A stretch of 64,000 nucleotides of DNA. Source: Orthonyx spaldingii. Taxonomy: Eukaryota; Chordata; Aves; Passeriformes; Orthonychidae. Shown in pieces: positions 25,130-37,830 of this stretch. The position numbers were made by a program, and so were the translations under genes. Below the pieces are notes generated by a model. The model was given only the letters and a program-made list of their open reading frames with translations, was not told where the DNA came from and searched no databases. Location: assembly GCA_013397795.1 (NCBI GenBank), contig VZTJ01003242.1, positions 209,479 to 273,478 on the forward strand. Direction: 5' to 3'. Numbering within the stretch: position 1 is the stretch's first letter; every line of letters begins with the position of its first letter.

Positions 25130-25134
25130 AGAAT

Positions 25135-26984
25135 GGAACCACTTCAACAAAACTATGCATCAGCAATTTGGTGTGAAATGTAGGTGAATGGGAGCAAACA
25201 AGTTTTTCTTAGAGCCTGATGATTTTCCGTTTTATCAGGCTTTGTAAAACTATATGCCCGTTTGTCCCAAAGAGAACATAAGCTAAAGCGATAAGATGAA
25301 GTTTATGTAGGGGCAGGGAGCAGAGGAAACCTTACATGAAGAAGAAAATCCACTCTGGAGGCATGATCAGTGCAAGTCAATGTTATGTATGGGAGGGGTG
25401 GTGTACTCTGTAAAAACAGTTCTCTGTACCTTCATTGGGAAAGTCTGCTGATTTTCTGGAGCTTTTCAATGAAACCAGCAATAGAGAGAGGAGAAGTGGC
25501 CATCTCTGTCTCACACAGCAGACAAATGGCAAAGATAGGCTTAGAATTGGTATTACTTTCACTGCAGCTGAATGCTCTAGTCTATATGAACAAAAACCCA
25601 AATGTGTGAAAAGAAGTTGAGATCCTGGATCTGAACAGCAGCACATTTCACACATGGTAGCAGAGATTTAAAGTTTTACTTGAAAATTAGATGAATATAC
25701 TGCATGATATGAAATTCCAAAAAATCATTTCTTTGCAGAAGAGGAGGCAGAATTGTAAAGTTCTAATATTTTCTGATAAGCAGATTGTATTGAATCAACT
25801 ACAGACCAATTCATGCCTTAGAAAATAAAATAGAAGTATCACTGAACATGTTTCTTAAGGTTAGAATCCCCTTTTTTCCTACCTCTAATTCTGTTTCAGC
25901 TTTCCTTCAATTTTTTGAATACAATTTGCTTGTTCATTTTATTCTTATTAGCTATTTCTTGCAGATTATATTTTTATAATTAGTAACGGCAATATTTCTA
26001 CCTAGGATAAGTGTTTTACAGAATTAAGCATGTTGATGTGTATGCCATAGTTAATTGCATTCTCTAAATTTAGGTAATGTTGTGGGGAATAATTGCAATT
26101 AGTTTGCTTTTATTCATGGTTATTAAATTCATTTGAAAAAAAAAAGAGGAGAAAAGACCCCTAACAGCAGAGTGATGGGAGTTCTGAAATAACAGGCTGT
26201 ACCTTAGCAAATCTTCTTGAAACCATTTGCAGGTATAACCATATTTTATGTCATTCATTTAGGGGAAACAAACAAGAATAAAAATATCCAATGCAACCAA
26301 ACAAAAAAAGCAGCCTTTGCTCCCCCCCCCNNNNNNNNNNNNNNNNNNNNNNNNNNNTCCAACCCAAAAAGCTCCAAACCAAAACAAAACCAAGAGCCAC
26401 ATAATAATTATAGAAATTTAATCTGCATTCTCCTGGCTCAAACACAACAGGATAAGAAAAGCTTCAAATTCAGTGTTATTTTTCATATTGGCCCTCTTTA
26501 TAATATTGTTTTAACATTTAATAATACTGTTACAATTTGACTAAGAATAAACAGTTAAAATAAGTAATTTCCATCATGCTGCAGTGGCTCCAAATCTGCT
26601 CCCTGAAAAGGCCAAACTAAGAAGACTAATTAAAGGGATAAACAAAACCATACTCTTACGCTGTTGACAATTCTAGTAAGCCAGGTTTTTACCAAAGGTC
26701 TCCAGTGCAAAAAAAAAGATAGATGAAATTAAAAATTTAGGATGGCCAAGTGATGAGGAAAGACATTTCAGACTGGGTGTAGTTTAATGTAATGGGATTT
26801 GATAACTAGTGAGAATCTGTTCCACTCAGGAAAGTAATTCTGTTAAATTTTGTGCAGAAGCCTGCACATGCTCAACATGCACAGATAAGGGAAGCTGTGT
26901 AAAGCAGTTGTAAAGACTTCAAGTCAGAGATGGGGCCATGGTGTCACAGGGTTCTCCAGGCAGCCTCCTGGCATATTGACTCAC
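25135..26984. other. Unique AT-rich DNA with an assembly gap
   Basis: No gene or transposon recognised. Overlapping short frames on both strands at 25,370-25,655 have no protein-like signature. The gap at 26,331-26,357 is listed separately. Confidence 0.55.
26331..26357. other. Assembly gap (27 N) after a C homopolymer
   Basis: Unresolved bases directly follow a run of nine C (26,322-26,330). The frames drawn across it contain undefined residues and should be ignored. Confidence 0.98.
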
Positions 26985-27176
26985 CTGCTGCTGCTCTCTG
27001 TGACACTGATTGAAGGGACGTTTTTTGAACAAAGCTGCTGGGACCCTTGCTCTCATCTTGCTTGCAGACTCACCTCCAGGGTTTGCAAAGCACTCTCTTG
27101 CATCACTGCATGACAACTGAGCACACTGTGCCTCAATATCTTCATAAATTGATTGAGCTGGGATTGCTCCATGTGC
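26985..27176 (-). other. Best candidate exon of the window: 64 codons, minus strand, unrecognised
   Basis: Seen on the minus strand: TGCTAATTACATTTCAG (a branch-point-like TGCTAAT and AG at 27,178-27,177), then 192 bases fully open in one frame, then a perfect donor GCAGCAG|GTGAGT (GT at 26,984-26,983). The exon is 64 whole codons, phase 0 at both ends. A second perfect donor, GGAG|GTGAGT, lies inside it at 27,073 and would give a 103-bp form. The peptide is polar with six cysteines and a basic C-terminal part (short runs IYEDIEAQCAQLSC and FKKRPFNQCHREQQQ). No signal peptide or known domain was recognised. In the 103-bp form a second frame is also open, so the coding frame is not certain. 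Inference: a real exon of a minus-strand coding gene or lncRNA with very long introns. No neighbouring exon could be linked to it with confidence. Confidence 0.4.
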
Positions 27177-30156
27177 CTGAAATGTAATTAGCATAGCCAA
27201 TATCTAATACTGGCAGCTGTGATGGGCTAATGACCATTCTGGTGACCTTAGCATTGCTCAAAACTTCAGAGGAAATTCTGTGTGAGATTAGGGAGGTGGA
27301 ATGCAAAGCAGGATAAAAAGCCCAAACTCTGCAAAATTAAACTGTCTTTTTCTGATAGGCTATATTTTGTTAACAACTGTCATAAAGAGTATGAACATGC
27401 CAATGCCATCGCAGAGAGCTGTCATCTTGCCATGATGTCAAGAAAACTGAAAGTGATGGAGTGATAGAAACAAAGACACATCTAAGAAAGACTGAGGTAC
27501 TCAAAAGACTAACCTGCTATTCCATTTTTAACTTCATTATTTTTTCAAATTGAAACAGATGTTCTGGGCATTGACATAGGGGTTGATCAAAAGCTGCGGG
27601 AACTGACAACGGAACAGTAGGCATGGGAGTTGAACATGTTGCTCTGTACTGAGGCAGTACATGACAAGACCTCCCTACTTGCTTTGTGATTTTTGCAGAG
27701 TGGAAACAAGACCAGGCAGTGACACAAATCCTTCCTTCTGTTGCTTGAATAAGTTACACATGGTGAGAAAATGCCAAAACCACAGTTTTTTGAATTCTGA
27801 AGTCGGGAAATTCCTGATTTCTTCTACACACTGAATCAATAAATCAAGTTCTAATTTTAGGACAATATTAAATGCACCTCTCACAGCCTGTCATCTTTGA
27901 CAAATGCTCCTAATACTATTCTATCTTTGATATTTACTTAAACCTTGATTGATTTAAATCTGCACTCACTCTCTTAGACTCCAGCCTTATTCAAACTACA
28001 GCTATATTCATATTTCTGGTTCCAGAGGACACAAACCAGATTTGCACAAGTAGCCTCCCACCCTGTCCTCCACTTGCCCTTGCAAATGCCTCAAAACACA
28101 CTGGAGTTGGATGCAATGAGATGTAACTGCATCTTGCTGCCTGGAAGGAGGGTACCAGTTTCTACAGATATTTTCACAGCTTTGAGCACTGCTGTTTTGG
28201 GCTTCCAAGTTAATATCAACAATCAGACTAAACAATATTATATCAGATTTAGGGGGAAAAGAATTGGTTCTGTTGCAATGTAAAATGGGTCTTTATTCTT
28301 TCCTTAAAATTAAATGTTTAAGGTGATACTTGGTTAATATTAATCTCATAATTGTTTCTTCTTGCACATGATCTGCTAATTACAACCTAATGAGAAGACC
28401 ACATTTTCTTGCTAGATAGAAAATAAAAAGTCTGGACATCCTACAAAAGCACAAAGTGCATTTTTTCTAAGATGTTATAAAGGGAATAAAGATGTCTGTG
28501 ACAGTGAAAGTCCACACTTCCAGTGGAACCTTTCTAAATGTACAATGGTCTAACTTGATGAAAGCTATTTCATCTTTACATGTACAGAATAGAAAAGGAG
28601 AAGCTAGAACACATTTTCTTAAACAAGGTTTGAGAGCTATCACATGCTGAGAAAATGAGGGCTATTTCTAACCCACATCAGAACGGGGTAATGGTTTTCA
28701 CCACAAAAAAAGCCAGAAACTAATACCTAAGATCTTAAATTCACATACCCATTTACGGTTCTCACTTCCTGTCACAAGTTTATTTTATTCATTTTAAGCA
28801 TCCATTGACTATTAAAAAGTCACCAACAGAAAGCTATTATCAGTTTTAGCAAGCCTTCCATAAAACCATTTTTTTCTTAAGGAAAGTTCATCATGTGGAA
28901 AATTTTCATTTGGTTGATAATGTCAGTTGAAAGAGCATACTTCTACATATACTAATTTTAACGATATTTTAGGAAACAGTTATTTATGTCTTTTAGTATC
29001 TCTCTTAACAGAAGTCTAAGTACAGTGTTATGAGCTTTCCACAATTTGACCCGATGCATAAATTTAATGAGAGACATACCAGTTTGCAAAAAATGGAAGA
29101 CAGACTTTTTGGAATGAATACTACTACATTAATAAAGAGAAGAGGCAGAATATTTTAGATTACTGTCTACACTTTCTGATGATAGTTTTTGAAACGATAC
29201 AGAAAAAAAAATTATCCCTATTCTGGACTCTAACAATCCATTTCTGTACCTTTTCAGCACGTAATTGAGACCCTTTGCTCCTTTAACAAGGACACAAAGA
29301 AAGCAAGGCTTTGAACTCTTGTGAGCAATTTGTAGCTGTCCAGCTAAGAATCCATAGTTAAGTTTCTAAAATTTTTCAACAGAAGAGCACACTTTCCTTT
29401 CTTCTTTCTGGATTCAGGTTTAATTTTAAATTAATTTTTCTATGGATGTCCACACTTCACTAAAGTTTCTGCTCTGCAGAAGTGCTGAATACCATGTCTG
29501 CTTGCTAATTTTCAATGACAAGCAAGGAAGGATTTTGTGACCAGTGAGGCTGAATACTCCATGTTGCTGGTACATGCAATTATCTCATGATCTTTGATAT
29601 ACAGACTCTGACAGAGGAAGAGACAATCCTTGAACTGCTGAATCACTGCATGGATGGCTTGTCATCACACTAATCTCATTCCACAGGATTTCAAAGACAG
29701 GAAGAAGAGTATTCCAAACGTTCACAGAAAGGGATATTCTGGATAAATGTCATTCTTTATGTGCCAATCAAAATAATGGATTTTTAAAAGGCAACTGAGT
29801 GTGATCAGTGCTCTACTTGAAAGTTAAAAATGGAACAGTCCTAAGTCTTATTTCCCTTTAACTGAATTAAAAATTTGCATTGAGAGAAAAAACTGAACAT
29901 ACATCAAAAGTCAACCTCAATTTGTAATTTCAAAATTTCATTAGCTTCCATTTTCCTTTCCTACCTTTACTACATGACTTATCTTTCCCGTAATTTATCT
30001 CCTTTAATCTTTTCGATGACATGCACTTTTCATGAAACTTTTGTTAAAATCAGTGAATTTCCAGTTAATTTAGTTTCACTTATTCAACTTAAAAGCTTTG
30101 CAGGTCAGCTTTCCATAATGAAGTAAATGTAGCTTTTCTTACATTTTTTTATGCAG
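27177..30156. other. Unique AT-rich DNA
   Basis: No gene, RNA or transposon recognised. Short frames at 27,675-28,283 on both strands look like noise. Confidence 0.6.
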
Positions 30157-30377
30157 AAAACAAAAACACCATGCCTAAAGAACTAGCAAGTTTATATCAA
30201 AGCAATATCAAGAAAGATCAAGTTGCTTTGTACCAAATGAAAAGAAAGACAGAAAGGAATGTAGTCTTTCCCAAGTCATGGCAAACTAATAGTCAGGGAT
30301 CACAATTAGAAGTACCACCTTTGTATTTAGTAATGCCAGTGGAATTTTTCACCATGAATTTTCAAATAATTTTTTGA
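30157..30377 (+). other. Exon-like open segment, plus strand (unrecognised)
   Basis: Seen: a strong pyrimidine-rich acceptor, TTCTTACATTTTTTTATGCAG (AG at 30,155-30,156), directly precedes a frame that stays open for about 220 bases to a TGA at 30,375-30,377. The peptide is rich in Lys, Gln and Arg in its first half (short runs ELASLYQSNIKKDQ and KRKTERNVVFPKSW), less like AT-rich noise than most frames here. No clear donor follows (GAAGTACC and TTAGTAATG are weak), and no polyadenylation signal is near, so if real it could be a terminal coding exon. Its strand is opposite to the other exon candidates, which lowers confidence. I do not recognise it. Confidence 0.22.
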
Positions 30378-31350
30378 ATCTATGTAAACGTTCTTCATCG
30401 GTAGTGTCCTATAACAAGTAAATTTATCAGAAAGAAATTAATGATTTGAGGCTCTAAATCTCAATTCAATACCATGTTAGGAACAAATTCAGACAAATAC
30501 AGAACTATTTTTCCTTAAACTCAGCTTCTCAACTTCACCATTTTTTGCAGAAGTATGAGAAATCTAATAATCTATGCAAGTCTGATATTGTTTATCAACC
30601 TTGAAAATCTTTCTTGTGTACAGGGGGTTGCATGCCCATACACTAGAAACCGCTGCAGCATACAGGACCTGCCCGAATCTAACTCATGATGACAACAACA
30701 GCCTTTAGGCTTAAAAAGGAAAAAGACAGCTAGCACTGAATAGGGTAGAAGACAGGAGTTATTTTGATACATCCCATTACACAAAGATTTTATTTGAGGA
30801 TAGAAGAGTGAAAACGACATCATAAAAGGACTATAAAAGCTTAAACATATTCTTTGCTCTAGTCTGAAATGGTTCTCAGCAGACCTTGCTGGTCTAGTGC
30901 CAAATGCTTCCAATGAAGATGTAAAGAGATTACCAAGTGATAGGCATATATAGGACAATTCTTTCCCCACATGATGGTTTTGCCCTCAAGCCTGTACCTA
31001 AATGTTAGCTTATTTCCTGAAAGAAGAGCTTTTACACCTCTTTCAGATAATAGTTAACATTGAATATTATTTTTAAATAAAAATTTTTATGTCTCTGGTC
31101 TGTGCAGTGATCTGTAGAAGTACCTGCAGAGTAACTTCTTTGGAATGGAAAAGATTTATTCTCAAGTTTTGTGGTATGTCACCCTTCAGCATTGTAAGTC
31201 AACTCTTCAGTTTTCGTGGTAAGTAAAAGAGAATATATATTTCTGAATGTCTTTGTAATTTTCTTTCTTATTTACAGAAGGTACTTTTAAGGAAATCTTA
31301 AGAGAACTAGGTAGCTTAAGATATTTTCAAACCATAATATGACCAAAATT

Positions 31351-31388
31351 ATAATGGTTTAATATTATTAATATAATGGTTTAATATA
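31351..31388. repeat. 22-bp tandem duplication
   Basis: ATAATGGTTTAATAT occurs at 31,351-31,365 and again at 31,373-31,387, a period of 22 bases with about 1.7 copies. It is probably a replication-slippage product. Confidence 0.8.
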
Positions 31389-33478
31389 TAAGAATGAATT
31401 ATCCATAAACGTTAAGACAGACTTATGAATTGCTAAACTGTCCAGTTTCAAATTTTCTCTTGTATTTAATAATCATTATTTATTTCTAATCTTTATTTTC
31501 CGGTTATTAAGTTTCTTTTAGGGTGTTTGCACTTCATTTCAGTCTCAACTGATAAGGAAATATCTTCTCAAAACTTTATCAAACTTCTGGTTTACACACT
31601 TATAATATATTCAAATAGTTTCAGTTACTATTACATAACTTACCATTATATAATTTATATCTATTAAGTGTATGTATATATATATAAAAATATATACATT
31701 AAGTATATTTATAGAGACCATGTATATTAATAAAATATTAAGTATCTTACTATTAACTATAATCCTTAAATATTTTCCCTTGATGTTTATGATACAAGAA
31801 AATCAATGTTAAGCAACATTAATGCATATCTTTTTGTCTAATGATATTAATTTTATAAATTCTTGATCTTTATATGTATCATGTAAACATATTTTTTAAA
31901 GCAGGTTTATATATTTTTTTTATTCTATGCCTACAATATTTAACTGGGATAGTAACATTTAACTTAAGACCTTACAACATCTTTGCTTAAGAAAGTACAT
32001 ATTTATGAAAGAAACAACCACACAAAACTTCAAAGGGTATCCTAAAACAGCAATTCACTTTTGCCTTAGAAATCACCAACTAAGTCTTCTCAACTAGTTG
32101 TAAAAGAGAACAGGTGTTGATGAAGACAACCAAATTCCAATATCAGCATCAGTAAGATGCACTAAAAAATTAGGAAGCCTTCTTCCTACACTTAAAAGAG
32201 TTTTCAAACACTTTGGAAAGACTTAAGTAAAAAGCAACATCTAGGTCAAAGATCATTATCATAACATTTTCTGATTTTCAAAATCAATCTGATTCTTTAT
32301 TGACTAGCCTCTATTCCATAATAGTTCAGAATGTTTTTATTGAGATCAGATAGACTCAGATTTAAAAGAAAAATGGATCATATGTGTCTGAATAATGACC
32401 ATTCCCTACTTTCATTTTTTCCAGTGCCTGCTTTGATTTAATAAGAATAAAGGAAAAGATTGTACCATATAAATATGTGAATGTATACTGAAGATTTAGA
32501 AAACAGATGAATTGTGTATTAACTTTTAGAATAAATACATTATAAATATATTGCATTTGCTTTCAAAACACAACTTGAGAGATCTCATGTATTTTGAATG
32601 ACTGTATTCATGTAAACAGTGCAGAGTAATTAAAAAGTCAAATTTAACTGTCGTCTTAAAATAAAACTACATAGCATTTTTTTCAAGTAGTTCTTTTACA
32701 TTTGTCAATATAAAGAATTGTTTGTAAGGGAAAGTGTCATGGACACTTTCTACCAAAATGTATAATGAAGAAAAAATGTTGAGAAGAAGAAATATATGAC
32801 AATCCTTATCAAATAGGAATTTTATCTGAACTTTTTATCTACACTGCATTCATCTGCTATTGTCCAGCTGTTAAACTAATTGAGTCAATGAACCCAAAAC
32901 TCATTTTTCTATTATAGTCTTTTGTGTCATGGTCTTATTACTTCAGAGACACAAACAGAGAGATGAATATATATTATATTGTGTATTTCAATTTCAGACT
33001 GATCATTTTTCTTGGCTTACCTATGACTTAAAAAACTCCTGTGGTCCAGGAATATCCAGTGACCAATTAGGCTGATGCAGGACTTTTTGAACCAGCATCT
33101 ATTGGTACAATGGATCTAAATACTGGTGTCACCCATCAAGTCACTCATTTAACCCTGTGACTTCACTATAACAGGTCTGGGATTTTGTCATTTTTATCTG
33201 TTCAGCTCTTCCAACAAGACAACCTAAAATGTTGTAAAGATTCAGCAGTTTTAGAAAGGTTGCATATTTGTCTCCAAGTCCCATGAGACATTGGTGACCT
33301 ATTAATTAAGGCTTCAGAAAAATAAGGTGAGGAAGAAAGCTGAGTTATCAGTACAAGTGCAAACCCAGCTTAGTGAAAACCTGCTGGAGGAAGCTGTAAG
33401 TTTTTCAACTGTTATTTTCCAAAAATTAACACATTGAGTGGCAAAAGTGATTATTTTGAAGTCCATTTTTCTTGAGGG

Positions 33479-33504
33479 AAAAAAAAAAAAAAAAGAGAAA
33501 AAAA
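33479..33504. repeat. A-rich simple repeat
   Basis: A17-type run broken by GAG, followed by CCCC. No associated element was recognised. Confidence 0.85.
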
Positions 33505-36500
33505 CCCCAAGAACACAAATCTATTCTTCAGCTTTCTTTTGCCTAGCTGCCCAAACAGGCAATGAATGGGAGGAATCAGTGAGGTTTTCCTGTTTGTTTC
33601 AACAGAGAGGCTTGGCACCTTTGGTCTCCACTGAAGCTGCTCTTAAGGCTGACTGACCCAGAAACGGAGAACAGACATCATCCTGCCATGGCTCCTGTGG
33701 TCTATTCCAATCAGATGAGCTGATGTGATTTACAGAGTGAACTGTACTTCCCAGCAGTGTTAAAATGCACAAAGCAGACAAGGCTTTTGACCGTCTAGGC
33801 CTAAGAGCATTGTAGAAAACAGAATCCCAAAAGTAAGCACACCAGAAGGAGCCATTTTTCCATACTTTGCCAGTATGTATAACGCTTCTGTAACACTACA
33901 AATAATGTCTGTGTATAGTTAATTCAGTAAATTCCTGATGATTTAATAGGCACTGAAAATGCATTATGACCCTTGCCCTTCAAAATAACAGGAAGGCACT
34001 GAACTCAAGAATTAAAACATAAATTTTTTTGCAGTCATGATCCTTTCTATCTGAATGACTCTAAATCCAAGACATTAGAAATGAATTTGTTATTTACACA
34101 ACACTTTGTGGTGCTCTAACTTTAATGTATGTAAAAAACTGTCAAACATACAGACAGATTATTACATGTTAGAAGCTTTAATTATGGAGCGTTTCAAACA
34201 TTTTTTATATTATGTCATCTTATGTACAGGGACTTTAATGAATTTATAACTTAATGGAATATTTTCTGCATTTAAAATTGTCTGAAATTGGTCACTGGCC
34301 ACAAATAAGTGACAGATTGATCAAAATGTGTATATAAAAAAAACACAGTCTTTTCAATTTAGTCATTAAATAGCCAGTCAATTGCTAAATGTTAGTAATT
34401 ATTATTTAAATATTTCTTTACTGTTATTTTTATTCCTTTATAATATTCAAACAAGTCTAGGGATTTTCCTGCATTTTCAAGTGTAGAGATTATTTCTCTT
34501 ATCATTTATAAATGTTACTAATGTTTTCTTGAATGAAAAAAAAGCCAAACATGACAGCTGAATTAGTTTCCTGATCTATTTACTATTTATAAAAAAATGT
34601 TCATGTAGTTCACTTCAGCAGTCATGTATACCTGCTCATGAGGTAGAATTTTATAATACAAATAATATTTTTTAATGTTTGAGAGGATTCAATAAACTCA
34701 AGTACAGTAATCTATTCCTGACCAAGGCTATAACACTAAATACTAGAACACAACATACATTCATAATAATGTATTTAGATGCTGTATGAAGTAGAAAGCA
34801 GGTGAGAAATCACAATATCACACTGACACGAAGTGTTGAAATAGGATTAGACTCATGGTAGAGCAGGAGTCTAGTCAGGGAAGCAGATGCAATATCATCT
34901 CATTTAAAATCATTTCCTCTTCTGGAAGAGGACAATTTTCCTTATTTTTTTCCCCATAAATTTCTCAAGTGAATACAACATTTAAAATGTTTTAGAACAA
35001 TCAGGAATAAGAAGTCTTCATGTCTGATTTATCAGCTTTGATTTTAATGGCAGTCAGAAGTTATTTTTGGGCAGTATGTTACACGGATGACATATTTCTG
35101 TCCTGTGGCTGTATTTACTCTCTTTTAATACAAATTTTAGTCCTAAAAATATGTCAGCAATATAAAAATTATTGCCCTGAAAATAATTTATAAGGAGCGA
35201 TAAATATATTATTTACTGAATAAGATGTTGAATCAATATTAATCAAGTACTGCAACTTCACATATATTTGTCTTGTTCTACAGCAACACATGCCTCACAT
35301 ATTACATGAAAAACCTCTATATTCCAGAAAAGGTGGGAAAATACTAGTACATTTTAGCTAAAGAAATACCAAACATGGTTAAAAGTTAGATATAAGAATA
35401 CAAGGCAAAGAATTGAGTTAGTGTTTACTCATGTCTACACTGAAGAAAATTTTCATTATTTTTATTATCTAGAGCATACAATGCTCAACAGGGAGGGCAT
35501 ATGCATTAAAAGATAATCAAAAAGAGAGTAAAGAATGCTGATGGATGAACTAAGTGAAAACAACAGCCATGTATAAGAAACAATATATAAGGTATTAAGA
35601 AATTCAGTACTGAGACAGCAGGTACTGGACCACGAGAAAGATGAAGACTGGAGTTAATTTTTGTGTTCACTTCTTGAGAAGGGAAAGATTTTATTACGCT
35701 CTTTGGGAATACATAAGTATACAAAACCATTACACATTAACAGAAATATAACCATACAAGAAATCTATATATAAGTGAGCAAGAAGCTAGAACAGGGTTA
35801 GAAAAGATTCTCAGCTGATTTTGCTTTCAAATATATTCGGGTTGCTTGCCTTAACAATGAGATACATATACATTTCTAAGCAAAGATTTTAGATCAGTAC
35901 CAGGTCACCTGAAAACTGACATTTGTTGAGAGGAAATAAAGATACATTTTAATACTGAAAAAGGTGCACAACTACAAAGTGAAAATGAACATCAGACATG
36001 CAGAAGTAATAAATCCAGACTGCTACTGAATTTGAAAAGAGAAAACAAGTTTATCTGAACAGAACACAGGTCAGAGAAAAGAAAAGACCAGGTGAGACAA
36101 AATGGAAATCTCATTACACTGTAAAAGACAGGAGGAAATACAAGACACCATATCTTTTAATGAAAGCTATTTTTACAAAACCCTAGTTCTTAGCTGGAGT
36201 AAATTCATTGACTGCAGAGAAGGTATAACAGACTAAAACCTTGTATGCATCTATTTCAACAAAATGAACTCCATATTACATAGAATACTATAGAAGGCAA
36301 CATTTACCATTCTAATTAATAATAGTTCACACCCTATTACATTGGTGTCTTCAATAGCAATGAATTAAACATAATGAGAAAACAGATTCTTAACTTATTT
36401 AAATATACAGGAATCTCTTTTCTCTGATGTATTTAGAGGTGTCATAATGGAAGCCTGTTTGTATTTGTAATTTTCCATGAGGTATGACACTACTTCTGGC

Positions 36501-37144
36501 AAAAAACTTGTTTTTTTTTTTCTTTAGGTTTTTTTTTCAGTTTGTCTTTAAATACAACTTAGAATAAATCAATTCCATTCCTTTACATTTCCTATCCTAA
36601 AAAAAAAGAAAACCTTTCAGAAAAGTAAATTCCCAATACCTTGAAAATAGCCAGAAATACCAATATATCTCAGTTGTGTCATTTAATGTTGTTTGGTGGG
36701 AAATTTTAAAACCAAGACACTTCAAATGAATCATTTAAGTCTCAAGTGAAATAGCAATCCTTAGTGAGAAATATCAGAGAAGAAAAATCAATGGTAATTG
36801 ATGTGAATTTGCCCAAATTAATACTCTGAACTCTACCTTCCTGGAACTGGAAAGCAGGTCTGGAAAATTATGATAATCTGGGGGGGAAAAAATAATTTTT
36901 TAGACAAATCTGAAGTCACTGTTTTACTCTACTCTTTATTTAGTGGACTCATTTAAAATATTCATGTGGAATCAAGAATCATGATTCCATCCAAAGAGAA
37001 TAAGGATTTTGTACATCTGCATTTGCAGGAGTGCAGGCATAAACAGTGTCTCATGAGAAAAAAAACCAACCAAACCAAAATCCCAACCCAACAAAAAACC
37101 CACACCATATATTCCTATCAAGATTGATTTACCAAAAATAGGGG

Positions 37145-37830
37145 TATAGACCTAACATCAACACCCAACTCAGATGGTCAAGAGGAAGGTTCTTTATTTT
37201 GACGGCCGGGCTGCTGCGTGGAATAATTTCCAAAGCCGCAGAATGAAGTCACAAAGCATTACAAGGTATATATCTACAAAAGATTCAATACAAATGCATA
37301 TTCATAGCATTGATACCTCCCATTCCCTGCTTCGTATGGTAATTAAATGAATAGTCATTAAGCATGCGTAGTTAGCTTTTTAAAATGGGTTGAGGGGTCG
37401 TATTTAGAGGAGGGGGTCATCAAGGGAGGAAGGAATACTCGTCTTCCACTGTGACCTCCTCACTCTGTGACCAAACACAATGAGTTTGACCTTAAATAAT
37501 TTTTCAATCCCTCCCTCTATTCTTTTAAATGGATTTATAATTGAAAGATTTGTACCTGTCCTCTTTTAGATCTTGTTAGGCCTATGCACAGTTGAACAAA
37601 CAGCAACCAACAATCAGTCCTTTAATTTCAAAACTTCATCATTCTCTAGTTATTAATGGTTTTAATTAGTTGCAGCTGGGCTTGCTTCTTCACTTTACCT
37701 AGTTTCTAACAAAATTAACTCTTTAGCTAAAATTCTATGTTCCAAGATAAGCCATTGCTTCAGCTTGTGGCAAACCAACCAGCTGGAAATTTCTCTATGC
37801 TTGCCCCTTAGTCTTAAGAGCTAAAAAACC
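37145..37830 (-). mobile_element. Diverged LTR of an ERVL-like element (- strand), borders approximate
   Basis: Seen on the minus strand: TATATATACC-type AT sequence, then CCACGCAGCAGCCCGGCCGTC, AATAAAG (signal at 37,198-37,193), CTCTTGACCATCTGAG, and a short U5 ending GTTAGGTCTATA at 37,145. This fits a bird LTR U5 that ended in GGTCTACA before mutation. Upstream (rightward) lies U3-like unique sequence to roughly 37,830. No clean TG start or target duplication was found, so the right border is a guess. No internal retroviral sequence adjoins it. The surrounding AC-rich stretch at 37,060-37,105 is simple sequence. Confidence 0.55.

Larger units (their letters stand above)
30378..37144. other. 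Unique, strongly AT-rich DNA
   Basis: No gene or transposon recognised. A 132-codon minus-strand frame at 30,970-30,572 has no splice context or domain and is treated as chance. TA-rich stretches occur around 31,670-31,740. The A-run and a short tandem repeat are listed separately. Confidence 0.6.

Noticed and set aside
30572..30970. 132-codon minus-strand frame, the longest of the window along with the CR1 ones
   Set aside because: No splice context, domain or composition beyond chance was seen, and in 64 kb a frame of this size can occur at random.
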